Program-made: the position numbers and the translations under genes
The notes under the pieces: generated by a model
The model's database searches: none
Told to the model about the DNA's origin: nothing
The model's input: only the letters and a program-made list of their open reading frames with translations
In this document: positions 26,264-34,400 of the stretch, piece after piece
Layout of the letters: the number at the start of each line of letters is the position of its first letter
Numbering within the stretch: position 1 is the first letter of the stretch
DNA from: an uncultured Eubacteriales bacterium
Lineage (GTDB): Bacteria; Bacillota; Clostridia; Oscillospirales; UBA644
DNA: 64,000 bases
Assembly (NCBI GenBank): GCA_905207625.1
Contig: CAJLLT010000005.1
Coordinates: 25,365-89,364 of the forward strand
Direction of reading: 5' to 3'

Positions 26264-26506
26264 ATGGCAGTAAAGATCAGACTTCGCAGAATCGGCGCAA
26301 AGAAGAACCCCTTCTACCGCATAGTAGTCGCTGACTCCCGTTTCCCCAGAGACGGCAGATTCATCGAGGAACTCGGTACTTACGATCCTCAGACGGAGCC
26401 CTCTTCCGTGAAGATCGACGCTGAGAAAACCGCTCAGTGGATCAAGAACGGCGCACAGCCTACCGACACCGTAAGAGCTATTTTGAAGAAGAACGGCATC
26501 CTGTAA
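26264..26506 (+). CDS. rpsP: 30S ribosomal protein S16
   Basis: An 80-residue small-subunit protein with the typical VKIRLRRIGAKKNPFYRIVV start and DSRFPRDGRFIEELGTYDP motif. GAGGTGA precedes the ATG. It lies in the standard ffh-rpsP-khpA-rimM-trmD order. A stable stem follows immediately (26523-26553). Confidence 0.98.
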   Translation: MAVKIRLRRIGAKKNPFYRIVVADSRFPRDGRFIEELGTYDPQTEPSSVKIDAEKTAQWIKNGAQPTDTVRAILKKNGIL

Positions 26507-26522
26507 GGATCAGCTGTTATTA

Positions 26523-26553
26523 CCGTAAGGCTTTTGCTGAAAAAGCCTTACGG
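26523..26553 (+). promoter_or_regulatory. Intercistronic stem between rpsP and khpA
   Basis: CCGTAAGGCTTTT pairs with AAAAGCCTTACGG around a short GCTGA loop. No T tract follows, so it is more likely an mRNA-stability or dosage element separating abundant rpsP from the downstream genes than a terminator. Confidence 0.7.
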
Positions 26554-26596
26554 CAATATGGTGTCATGACGCAGAAAGAGAAAGGACATCACCCAA

Positions 26597-26827
26597 ATGG
26601 AAGAACTCATAGCTTATATTGTCAAGCATCTTGTAGCCCATCCGGATCAGGTCAGCGTAGAACGCGGTGGAATGAGAGACGACTGCGTAGTATATAACCT
26701 CAAGGTCGCTGAAGAAGACAAGGGCTACGTCATAGGTAAACAGGGACGTGTGGCAAAGGCTCTCCGCCATGTGGTAAAGGCCGCAGCGTCCAAAAAAGGC
26801 GAAAAGATAAATATTGACATCCTGTAA
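26597..26827 (+). CDS. khpA: KH domain RNA-binding protein KhpA (YlqC)
   Basis: A 76-residue single KH domain with the GxxG loop VIGKQGRVAKALRHVVKAA (about residues 47-65). In streptococci and other Bacillota KhpA pairs with KhpB (EloR/Jag) to bind RNA and tune cell elongation. khpB is not in the window. AAAGGA upstream of the ATG and the rpsP-rimM position support the call. Confidence 0.94.
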   Translation: MEELIAYIVKHLVAHPDQVSVERGGMRDDCVVYNLKVAEEDKGYVIGKQGRVAKALRHVVKAAASKKGEKINIDIL

Positions 26828-26831
26828 CAAT

Positions 26832-27329
26832 ATGGAACTTATTCAAACCGGTAAAATAGTTAACACGCACGGAATAAAAGGCGAGGTAAAGATCGAACCG
26901 TGGGCGGACAGTCCCGAGGTTCTCACAAAACTGACATCCCTCTGGATAAACGGAACAGAGTACGGAATAATTCAGGCGAGAGTTCACGGCAGCTGCGTCC
27001 TTGCAAAGCTCAGGGGTGTTGACAGCATGGATGATGCGGAAAAGCTCAAAGGAAAAACTGTTTCGGCGGACAGAAAGGAATTCACTCTGGACGAGGGTTC
27101 TTATTTTGTCGCAGATCTGGAAGGGCTCAGAGTGACCGATGCCGACAGCGGCGAGGTATACGGAGTACTTGCGGAGGTGATACAGTACCCCGCGGGAAAC
27201 GACGTGTATAAAATCGTCACCGACGGAAAAAAAGAGCTTTATGTCCCCGCGATCAGAGACTGTATTATCGGTGTTGATATTGAAAAAGGCGAAATGAAAA
27301 TCAGACCCCTTCCCGGACTTTTTGACTGA
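26832..27329 (+). CDS. rimM: 16S rRNA processing protein RimM
   Basis: A 165-residue ribosome assembly factor for the 30S head. It has an N-terminal barrel (TGKIVNTHGIKGEVKIEPW) and a C-terminal PRC barrel (YFVADLEGLRVTDADSGEVYGVLAEV, then LYVPAIRDCIIGVDIEKGEM). The ATG at 26832 is two bases after the khpA stop plus a short spacer, with no clear ribosome site, so translation is probably coupled to khpA. A TTG 18 bases upstream is in frame but less likely. Confidence 0.95.
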   Translation: MELIQTGKIVNTHGIKGEVKIEPWADSPEVLTKLTSLWINGTEYGIIQARVHGSCVLAKLRGVDSMDDAEKLKGKTVSADRKEFTLDEGSYFVADLEGLRVTDADSGEVYGVLAEVIQYPAGNDVYKIVTDGKKELYVPAIRDCIIGVDIEKGEMKIRPLPGLFD

Positions 27330-27331
27330 CA

Positions 27332-28057
27332 ATGAGATTTGATATTATGACGCTCTTTCCGGGCGAAGTGGACGCTTTTCTGAGCGCCAGCATCATCGGA
27401 AGAGCAAGAAAAAACGGATATATTCAGGTGCATTGCCATGATATCCGGGCTTACACGAAAGATAAGCATAACCGGGTAGATGACTACCCATACGGCGGAG
27501 GCAAGGGAATGCTTATGCAGCCTCAGCCCGTTTTCGACTGCTTTGCAGATATAAAGCAGCAGGTACCCGATACTTACCTTGTATACCTTTCCCCAAAGGG
27601 GAAAAGATTTACTCAGACCTGCGCAAAAAGGCTTCTCAAAAAGGAAAACATAACCCTGCTGTGCGGTCACTATGAGGGAATAGATCAGCGCATAATCGAC
27701 ACTATCGTGGACGAAGAGATATCCGTAGGAGATTACGTTCTGACCGGCGGAGAGTTGCCGGCAATGATAGTTGTGGACTGTGTGGCGAGAATGGTCGACG
27801 GAGTTCTGGCTGATCCGTCCTGCTTTGAGGACGAAAGTTTCTTCAACGGATTACTGGAATATCCACAATACACCCGTCCCCCGGTGTATGAAGGAATGGC
27901 GGTGCCTGAGGTACTGCAGAACGGGGATCATGCGAAGATCGCAAAATGGAGACTGGAAAAGTCTCTTGAAATAACGGCTCTGCGCCGCAGGGATCTTTAT
28001 ACGAGGTACATGCGGAAAATGCAGAAAAAAAACCAGGACAAAAAAAATCGAAAATAA
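27332..28057 (+). CDS. trmD: tRNA (guanine37-N1)-methyltransferase
   Basis: A 241-residue SPOUT-class enzyme that makes m1G37 in tRNA to prevent frameshifting. Visible motifs are MRFDIMTLFPGEVDAFL, VDDYPYGGGKGMLMQPQPV, LLCGHYEGIDQRI and the knot region EISVGDYVLTGGELPAMIV. The lysine/asparagine-rich C-terminus (after LYTRYMRK) is slightly extended. It starts two bases after rimM. The usual next gene, rplS, does not follow; a structured terminator and a carbohydrate island do. Confidence 0.97.
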   Translation: MRFDIMTLFPGEVDAFLSASIIGRARKNGYIQVHCHDIRAYTKDKHNRVDDYPYGGGKGMLMQPQPVFDCFADIKQQVPDTYLVYLSPKGKRFTQTCAKRLLKKENITLLCGHYEGIDQRIIDTIVDEEISVGDYVLTGGELPAMIVVDCVARMVDGVLADPSCFEDESFFNGLLEYPQYTRPPVYEGMAVPEVLQNGDHAKIAKWRLEKSLEITALRRRDLYTRYMRKMQKKNQDKKNRK

Positions 28058-28065
28058 CGGATTTT

Positions 28066-28147
28066 CCCCGCTTCTGCAACGAAGACAACAGCATAGCCCT
28101 GAGGCACGGCGTCTCTGAGGACGTTTCTTTGCAGAGCGGGATTTTTA
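28066..28147 (+). terminator. Structured terminator of the ffh-trmD operon
   Basis: Outer arms CCCGCT-T-CTGCAA and TTGCAG-AGCGGG (12 bp with one bulge) enclose about 50 bases with an inner GAGGC-GTCTC hairpin. They are followed by ATTTTTAT. It is unusually long for a terminator, so an attenuator or small RNA is possible. Confidence 0.55.
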
Positions 28148-28186
28148 TAGCAAAAAAAGATGCATGCCAAGGAGGTTTCCCCAATA

Positions 28187-30667
28187 ATGAACCAGATAAA
28201 CTATTACGTTTCCACAAAAGGAAACGATGCCAACGACGGCTCCTTGCAGAAGCCCTTCCGGACCCTTGCCAGGGCTCAGCAGGCAGTGAGAGAAACGCCT
28301 AAGACCGCTCCCATAACAGTAAACATCCGGGGGGGTGAGTATAAAATCAGAAAGCCCCTGAAATTTGATGAAAGGGACTCCGGAACACCCGAATTTCCCG
28401 TTACATACAGGGGATATAAAAACGAGCGCCCCTTCTTTAACGGCGGAAAAAAGATCCCCGCAGGAAGAATAAGCAAGGTTACGGACAACGCTGTTCTTGA
28501 CCGTATCATAGATAAATTCGCGGCGTCAAAACTCATGAAAATAGACCTTAACGGACTTATCGAACGTTATACCCCGGTCATGGCGGAAAACTCCTGGGCG
28601 CAGGAACCCATGGAAATATACGTCAACGGTGTTTGCCTGGGGCAGTCCCGCTGGCCCAATGACGTGGAGGGTGAGGCTTATCTTCTCAGCACCCGCACGG
28701 AGAACGACAAGCATCATCAGGACCGTATGCCCTTCGCCTTCAACTATGCCGACGACACCGACCATGCCGCAAAATACTGGGACGAAAGAACCCTGAAGGA
28801 TATGTATATTTACGGTTTTCTCTGTGCCGACTGGACGGACGGAGTGTACCGTGTCGCGGATATGGATTTCAAAAACAAATATGTGGTCGCGGGCAACGGC
28901 TCAGACTGGAATATCCTGGGCGGACACCGTTTTTATTTCTTCAATATCCTGGAGGAAATAGACCTGCCCGGCGAAAGCTATATTGACAGACACAACAAAA
29001 CCGTATACTTCTACCCTCCCTGTGACATGAAAGGCGCCGACGTATACCTTTCAACCTTCTACGACACGTTCCTTGAGTTTGAAGGAACGTCGGATGTCGT
29101 ACTCAAGAACCTTGAAATTGCCTATACCAGACAGACACCCGTAAAGGGCAGAAACGTAAACCGCATAGTAATTGACAACGTAAATATCTGCCATACCTCC
29201 GAAACCGCGGTCATGATGGAGGGCATGAACTGCACTGTAAGAAACTGCCATATGTTTGATACCGCCACGGGAATAATAACTCTTGACGGCGGCGACAGAC
29301 GGAACCTCGTCCACGCAAATCATCTGGTGGAAAACAACAGACTGCACAGCATGGCAAGAAACACTAAGGTATATGCCGACGCGATAGGTTTCAGCGGGTG
29401 CGGTATGACCATAAGGAACAACAAGCTTTACGACTCCGCTCACCTGATAGTCGGAATAAACCGCGGCAACGACGTGGATATAGAATACAACGAAATATAT
29501 AATGCCGTCCGGGAATCATCGGATATGGGGGCAGTATATTACGGAAGAGACGTTATGAGCATGGGCATAAATTTCCGTTATAACTACTTCCATAACATCG
29601 GAAACACATACGGAGGAGCGGGACAGCAGTCTATCTTCGTGGATGACGGCTCGGCGGCGCCCTATGTCTACGGAAACATTTTCTACAAGGGTGCACTCAC
29701 GGAAGAAAGAGGCGGCAAGATTACCGACGCCTTTGCGGTAAAAACCAACGGCGGACAGTACGGTGTGTACAAAAACAACATATTTGTGGACGTTCCCTGC
29801 GCACTGCGTTTCCAGACCTGGAAATGGATGTACGGAACGGACGGAAAATACTTTGAATGGCCCGGACAGAAACAGGGCGGCTGGTGGCAGTGGGTCGCCG
29901 GAGACGGGACCTGGAAGGAAATAACCCAGAAACTTAACCTCTGGGATCCCAAGTGGGTCGAAAGGTACAAAGATACCCAGTGGGCTCCGATATTCTCAAT
30001 GTTCAGCGAAGAACTCAGAGAGGAATGGAAGGCTCTCAAAGCCGACCCCTCAAAATCAAGAGAATATGAAGAATTCCTGGATAAACATGCCCCGGAAGCC
30101 TCAAATCTCTGTGAAGAGAACGTCGCTATAAAGACTCTTGCATTTACAGAAGGTCAGCCCTACACCGGAAATGCAAGCGGAGACAGAAATTACAGCTCCC
30201 CCTCTCATATTCTCCCCTCCGGCAGGTCCATGTTTGTGGAATACGGAAAAGACTTCAGACTCACTGAAGAAGGCCTTGCAGAAGTCCGCAAAACTGCCCC
30301 CGATTTTGAGAACATTCCCACTGATCTCATCGGACTGAAGCCCTTTACCGATGACGAGGGAAACACCGTGTTCGTGGGAGGACTGGAGCCCTATGCAGAG
30401 GGACTGAGAATAAAAAGAAGCAGGACCTATTCCGCGAACTACAGGTACGTTTCTCCCTCCGGAGTGAAAGAGGGTGCCTCAAGCTTCCTGTGGTACGTTT
30501 CGGACAGCAAAAACGGAGAATACAGACCGTTGAACAACAGAAGAGACCGTGAAATTCCCATAACCGAGGACCTCAGAGGAAAATATCTGAAGGTTGCGGT
30601 AAAGGTAAGAGACCGTAATATGATATATTCCGACGACATCTTCTCCGCACCCGTAAAGGTACTGTAA
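28187..30667 (+). CDS. GH141-like right-handed parallel beta-helix protein
   Basis: An 826-residue protein. The N-terminal region YYVSTKGNDANDGSLQKPF, then RGGEYKIRKPLKFDERDSGT and PVTYRGYKNERPFFNGG is the usual entry to secreted or cytosolic beta-helix glycosidases of the GH141 type (family members include an alpha-L-fucosidase and a xylanase). The middle carries the solenoid repeats (ITLDGGDRRNLVHANHLVENN, then IRNNKLYDSAHLIVGINRG, then IEYNEIYNAV). A Trp-rich segment (PGQKQGGWWQWVAGDGTW) follows, and the last 100 residues look like a beta-sandwich. There is no signal peptide. I use the ATG at 28187 with AAGGAGG 11 bases upstream; a further in-frame ATG at 28160 lies before that site. Enzyme activity and substrate are inference. 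Confidence 0.75.
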   Translation: MNQINYYVSTKGNDANDGSLQKPFRTLARAQQAVRETPKTAPITVNIRGGEYKIRKPLKFDERDSGTPEFPVTYRGYKNERPFFNGGKKIPAGRISKVTDNAVLDRIIDKFAASKLMKIDLNGLIERYTPVMAENSWAQEPMEIYVNGVCLGQSRWPNDVEGEAYLLSTRTENDKHHQDRMPFAFNYADDTDHAAKYWDERTLKDMYIYGFLCADWTDGVYRVADMDFKNKYVVAGNGSDWNILGGHRFYFFNILEEIDLPGESYIDRHNKTVYFYPPCDMKGADVYLSTFYDTFLEFEGTSDVVLKNLEIAYTRQTPVKGRNVNRIVIDNVNICHTSETAVMMEGMNCTVRNCHMFDTATGIITLDGGDRRNLVHANHLVENNRLHSMARNTKVYADAIGFSGCGMTIRNNKLYDSAHLIVGINRGNDVDIEYNEIYNAVRESSDMGAVYYGRDVMSMGINFRYNYFHNIGNTYGGAGQQSIFVDDGSAAPYVYGNIFYKGALTEERGGKITDAFAVKTNGGQYGVYKNNIFVDVPCALRFQTWKWMYGTDGKYFEWPGQKQGGWWQWVAGDGTWKEITQKLNLWDPKWVERYKDTQWAPIFSMFSEELREEWKALKADPSKSREYEEFLDKHAPEASNLCEENVAIKTLAFTEGQPYTGNASGDRNYSSPSHILPSGRSMFVEYGKDFRLTEEGLAEVRKTAPDFENIPTDLIGLKPFTDDEGNTVFVGGLEPYAEGLRIKRSRTYSANYRYVSPSGVKEGASSFLWYVSDSKNGEYRPLNNRRDREIPITEDLRGKYLKVAVKVRDRNMIYSDDIFSAPVKVL

Positions 30668-30675
30668 CAAATAAA

Positions 30676-30704
30676 GGCAGACCGCCGGGCGGTCTGCCTT
30701 TTTT
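30676..30704 (+). terminator. Rho-independent terminator after the first beta-helix gene
   Basis: GGCAGACCGCC and CGGTCTGCC form the stem around a GGG loop, followed by six T. It should limit read-through into the acetyltransferase gene. Confidence 0.9.
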
Positions 30705-30738
30705 CGGACAAAAAGATAAAGAAAGGACTTTTCCGAAC

Positions 30739-31350
30739 ATGACTTATCAGGAACAGAAGCAACGCAGCGATGAAGGAAGGCTTTTTCTTCCCGCCGACGA
30801 AAGAATAATACAGGAACAGAACAAAGCCGTCAGGGATCTCTGGCAGCTTAATCAGATACCGCCGTTTGAACAGGAAAAACGGGAAGAAATGTATAAAAAA
30901 GTTTTTGCCCGTATAGGTGAAGGGGCGAGGCTGGAATCCCCCGTCCATGCGAACTGGGGCGGAAAAAACGTTTATATAGGAAAAAATTTTTATTCCAACT
31001 TCAACCTCACCCTGGTGGATGACGGAAAAATATTTATTGGGGACAACTGCATGTTTGCCCCGAACGTGACCATAGCCACGGCAGGTCATCCCGTAGATCC
31101 GGACCTGCGCCGGCAGGGACTTCAGTACAACGCCGACGTTCATATCGGCGATAACGTGTGGCTGGGAGCCGGAGTTCTTGTAATGCCAGGTGTAACCATA
31201 GGAAGCAATACGGTAATAGGCGCCGGCAGCGTTGTGACCAGAGATATCCCCTCCGGAGTGGTTGCCGTGGGAAATCCGTGCCGAGTTCTCAGGCAGGTGG
31301 GACAACGGGACAAAGAATACTACTTCAAAGACCGTAAAGTGGATCTGTAA
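30739..31350 (+). CDS. Sugar O-acetyltransferase (maltose/galactoside type, hexapeptide)
   Basis: A 203-residue left-handed beta-helix acyltransferase of the LacA/Maa group that transfers acetyl from acetyl-CoA to sugars. It has an N-terminal helical Mac domain (RSDEGRLFLPADERI), hexapeptide repeats from about residue 75 (NVYIGKNFYSNFNLTLVDDG, IFIGDNCMFAPNVTI), the catalytic-type histidine in ATAGHPVDPDLR, and closing repeats VHIGDNVWLGAGVLVMPGV. AAAGGA precedes the ATG. It sits between two paralogous beta-helix genes and may tag or detoxify sugars released by them, which is inference from position. Confidence 0.9.
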   Translation: MTYQEQKQRSDEGRLFLPADERIIQEQNKAVRDLWQLNQIPPFEQEKREEMYKKVFARIGEGARLESPVHANWGGKNVYIGKNFYSNFNLTLVDDGKIFIGDNCMFAPNVTIATAGHPVDPDLRRQGLQYNADVHIGDNVWLGAGVLVMPGVTIGSNTVIGAGSVVTRDIPSGVVAVGNPCRVLRQVGQRDKEYYFKDRKVDL

Positions 31351-31436
31351 GCCCTTTTCGTTGAGCCTGAACCCGAACGGGAGAAGTTTCCCGGAGCGGG
31401 ACACTGATACCGTAAGAAAGAAATGAGGATAAGTCT

Positions 31437-33923
31437 GTGAAAGCTTTCTATATAGCTCCGTACGGATGCGACAACGCCGACGGGACGATTGAAAATCCCT
31501 TTGCGACAATAGACCGAGCCAGGGCTGAGGTCAGAAAAGCTGACAAGTCCGAACCCATTACAGTATATATAAGAGGCGGAGAATATAACATTACCGCACC
31601 GGTTTACTTCACCTCAGAGGACTCCGGGACAGAAATCTGTCCTGTAACTTACGAGGCATACGGAAATGAAGATCCTGTGTTTTCGGGAGGACTCAGAATT
31701 CCGAAAAACAAGGTAAAAAAAGCGGAAAACCGAGAAATCGTGGAAAGGGTCATAGACCCCTTTGCCGCATCAAAGCTTATGCAGGCGGATCTTTCGGATC
31801 TCGGTGAAGATATTCCGAACCCGGTGGATGAACAAAGAGGTTTGAGACACACCCCGATCGAAGTTTATGTAAACGGAAAAGCCTTGACACAATCCCGTTG
31901 GCCCAATGACGAACCGGGCCACGCTTATCTGCGTACAAGACAAACCTGGGTGGACCTTGACCACTGGGGAGAGAAGCCGTTTACGTTCACATACATAGAC
32001 AGAACCGACCACGCCCGCAGATTCTGGGACAAGGTCGATGTAAGTCAGCTGTGCTTCTGCGGCTTTATGGGCAACGATTGGTCGGACGGATCCTACCGTA
32101 TATCCTCTTTCGATTTCAGAGAGAAAAAAGTTACCTCCACCTGCGGCTCCGCATACCCTGCCCGGGGCAATTGCCGGTTCTACTTTTTCAATCTTCCCGA
32201 AGAAATAGACGTTCCGGGAGAAAGCTACATTGAACGTGAAGCAAAAATGATCTACTTCTATCCGCCCTGTGACATGGAAAACGCTGAGGTCATTTTGCCG
32301 AAATACAACGATGTTTTTCTATCCTTTGAGGATGTCTCGAACGTAACTTTCCGGAATATAAGCATAGTCTATACCCGCCCAGCACCGATAAGAGGCAGAA
32401 ATCTGAAAAACTTCACTCTTGACGGAGTGAACATCGGGCACACGTCCCAGGCTGCGGCGGGTCTTGAGGGAAGCAGTATTACTGTCAGAAACTGTCACTT
32501 CTACGACACTGCGTCGGGAATGCTTCACGTCAGAGGCGGCGACAGAAAAGAGCTTGTCCCTGCAAATAACAGGATAATGAACAACAGACTGCACAGTATG
32601 TGCCGCAATGTGCGGACATATCGTCCGGCGCTGAGCGTTTCCGGAATGGGGTTTGATGTGGAAAACAACGAAATATACGACTCCCCTCACCTTATTATTG
32701 AGTGCGCAAACTCCAACGACATACGCTTCCGTTACAACGAAATACACCATGCCGTTGCTGACTCCTCCGATATGGGCGCAATATACTGGGGAAGGAACTG
32801 GTCGACCTTCGGCATAGAAATATGCTACAATTACTTCCACCACAACTACAATACCTACGGAGGTGTGGGACAGCAGTCCGTATTTGTGGACGACGGTTCG
32901 GCGGGACCGTACATGTTCGGTAACATCTTTTACAGAGGTTCTCTCCCGGAAAGCCTTGGAGGCACGGAAAGGGACAGTTTTGCCGTGAAGGAAAACGGAG
33001 GTCAGTACGGAGTTTTCAGAAATAATATGTTCATCGACTCCCCCATGGCTCTGCGCTTCCAGACCTGGAAATGGATGTTCGGCACCGACGGGGCATACTT
33101 TGAATGGCCGGGCCAGCGTCAGGGCGGATGGTGGCAATGGGCGGCAAGCGACGGGGAATGGAAAAAAGTGACCCGGGATGTGGACATTTTCGGAAGGAAG
33201 TGGCGGGAGCATTACCGGGGAACACAATGGGAGCCCATCCCCGATCTTTTCAGTGAAGAACTCCGTCGGGAATGGAAAAGCCTGCGGACACCGGAAACAT
33301 CAAAGGAATATGAAGCCTTCCTGGATGCCCACGCTCCGGAATGTACAAATCTGGTGGAGGGAAACGTCAATATAGGCATCAAAACCGATAATAACGGCCA
33401 GACGTACACCGGAAATGCCCGTGGAACGGAAAATTTCCGGGCACAGACAGATATCTTGCCCTCCGGAGAATCCATGTTCCGGGACTACGGCAGGGACTTC
33501 ACCCTTACACCGCAGGGACTTGACCACATCCGTAAGACATTGCCCGGATTCGAGAATATTCACACGGAAAAAATAGGACTTATGCCGTATCTGCGCAACG
33601 GTGTTTCCCGTGAGGTGGGAGGAAAAGCTCCGACAGCGGAAAAACTGAGGATAAAAAGAGGCGGCAGATTCCGCCGGAGTGAAGTCATACGGGCGGAGTA
33701 CAGATATTTTTCACCTGAAGGCACGGATGCCGGTCCGGCAGAGTTTATCTGGGAAAAATCCGAAAAAAGAAACGGTGAATACCGCACGATTTGGGGTAAA
33801 AAGGATGCGGAAGTCGTTATAAACGGCGCCATCAGGGGCAAATATGTCCGTTTCGGGGTCCGGGTCTACGACAAAAACAGACTTTACTCGGAAATCGTTT
33901 ATTCCGCACCGATAAAGATCTGA
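31437..33923 (+). CDS. GH141-like right-handed parallel beta-helix protein, paralogue
   Basis: An 828-residue paralogue of the protein at 28187, aligned along its whole length: FYIAPYGCDNADGTIENPF, RGGEYNITAPVYFTSEDSGT, SRWPNDEPGHAYL, FVDDGSAGPYMFGNIFYRGSL, and PGQRQGGWWQWAASDGEW. It lacks a signal peptide too. The start is GTG at 31437, with GAGG eight bases upstream. Conserved acidic and histidine positions in the solenoid (SSDMGAIYWGR; DTASGMLHVRGGDR) are shared with the first copy and are candidates for the active site. Divergence between the copies is large enough to suggest different linkage or sugar specificity. A hairpin follows at 33982. Confidence 0.75.
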   Translation: MKAFYIAPYGCDNADGTIENPFATIDRARAEVRKADKSEPITVYIRGGEYNITAPVYFTSEDSGTEICPVTYEAYGNEDPVFSGGLRIPKNKVKKAENREIVERVIDPFAASKLMQADLSDLGEDIPNPVDEQRGLRHTPIEVYVNGKALTQSRWPNDEPGHAYLRTRQTWVDLDHWGEKPFTFTYIDRTDHARRFWDKVDVSQLCFCGFMGNDWSDGSYRISSFDFREKKVTSTCGSAYPARGNCRFYFFNLPEEIDVPGESYIEREAKMIYFYPPCDMENAEVILPKYNDVFLSFEDVSNVTFRNISIVYTRPAPIRGRNLKNFTLDGVNIGHTSQAAAGLEGSSITVRNCHFYDTASGMLHVRGGDRKELVPANNRIMNNRLHSMCRNVRTYRPALSVSGMGFDVENNEIYDSPHLIIECANSNDIRFRYNEIHHAVADSSDMGAIYWGRNWSTFGIEICYNYFHHNYNTYGGVGQQSVFVDDGSAGPYMFGNIFYRGSLPESLGGTERDSFAVKENGGQYGVFRNNMFIDSPMALRFQTWKWMFGTDGAYFEWPGQRQGGWWQWAASDGEWKKVTRDVDIFGRKWREHYRGTQWEPIPDLFSEELRREWKSLRTPETSKEYEAFLDAHAPECTNLVEGNVNIGIKTDNNGQTYTGNARGTENFRAQTDILPSGESMFRDYGRDFTLTPQGLDHIRKTLPGFENIHTEKIGLMPYLRNGVSREVGGKAPTAEKLRIKRGGRFRRSEVIRAEYRYFSPEGTDAGPAEFIWEKSEKRNGEYRTIWGKKDAEVVINGAIRGKYVRFGVRVYDKNRLYSEIVYSAPIKI

Positions 33924-33981
33924 ATGCCGCTCATTTTTCCGTATTGTCACGGCAAAAGATCAAGCCGGAAAACGATAAAGC

Positions 33982-34015
33982 AAGAGCTGCCCTGAGGCAG
34001 CTCTTACTTTATTCC
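33982..34015 (+). terminator. Terminator-like hairpin after the second beta-helix gene
   Basis: AAGAGCTGCC and GGCAGCTCTT pair around a CTGA loop, followed by ACTTTATTCC, a weak T tract. Confidence 0.6.
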
Positions 34016-34020
34016 AGTTT

Positions 34021-34371
34021 TTATACGGGAAAAACGACGACAAGAAGCATTTTGAAACGTTCTTTTCCGAATACCGCGTGGGGATGGCCGGCAGGCATCA
34101 CTATACTCTGTCCCGGGTGGAGGTCATGTTCTATCCCGTCAATTGTTATTCTTCACACCCCGTCAAGGCAGGTCACAAAAGCGTCTCCGCCAGAGGCATG
34201 GGTGCTGATCTCCTCGTTTTTATCAAAGGAAAACAGGGTTATGCTGACCGCTCCGTTCTGGGCAAGGGTCTTGCTTACGACCTGCCCTTCCTGATATGCG
34301 ATCTCGTCTTTCAGGGTAAGGACTTCCGCCTTGGAAATGTTCTTATAGGTCCGTTCATGATGATTTTCTCC
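34021..34371 (-). pseudogene. Decayed cupin-domain protein gene
   Basis: Read on the minus strand, one frame gives a cupin of about 115 residues: NHHERTYKNISKAEVLTLKD, EIAYQEGQVVSKTLAQNGAV, LFSFDKNEEISTHASGGDAF, then ITIDGIEHDLHPGQSIVMPA and RFKMLLVVVFPV before a stop at 34021. An in-frame TGA at 34153-34155 interrupts LDGV-RITI, where relatives usually have glycine (a GGA to TGA change would do). The frame also lacks an initiator: the only ATG near the AGGAG (34360) is out of frame. The intact family is a small cytosolic metal-binding beta-barrel common in Clostridia. Both lesions agree with an inactive gene. Confidence 0.8.
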
Positions 34372-34400
34372 TGATTATTTTAAATTTTCTGAGCAAAGAT

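Noticed and set aside
28160..28186. Upstream ATG for the first beta-helix gene
   Set aside because: It lies before the ribosome site, which is positioned for the ATG at 28187, and the paralogue has no such extension.
34078..34374. Plus-strand open frames over the cupin pseudogene
   Set aside because: No ribosome site or similarity; the minus-strand frame has clear cupin sequence.
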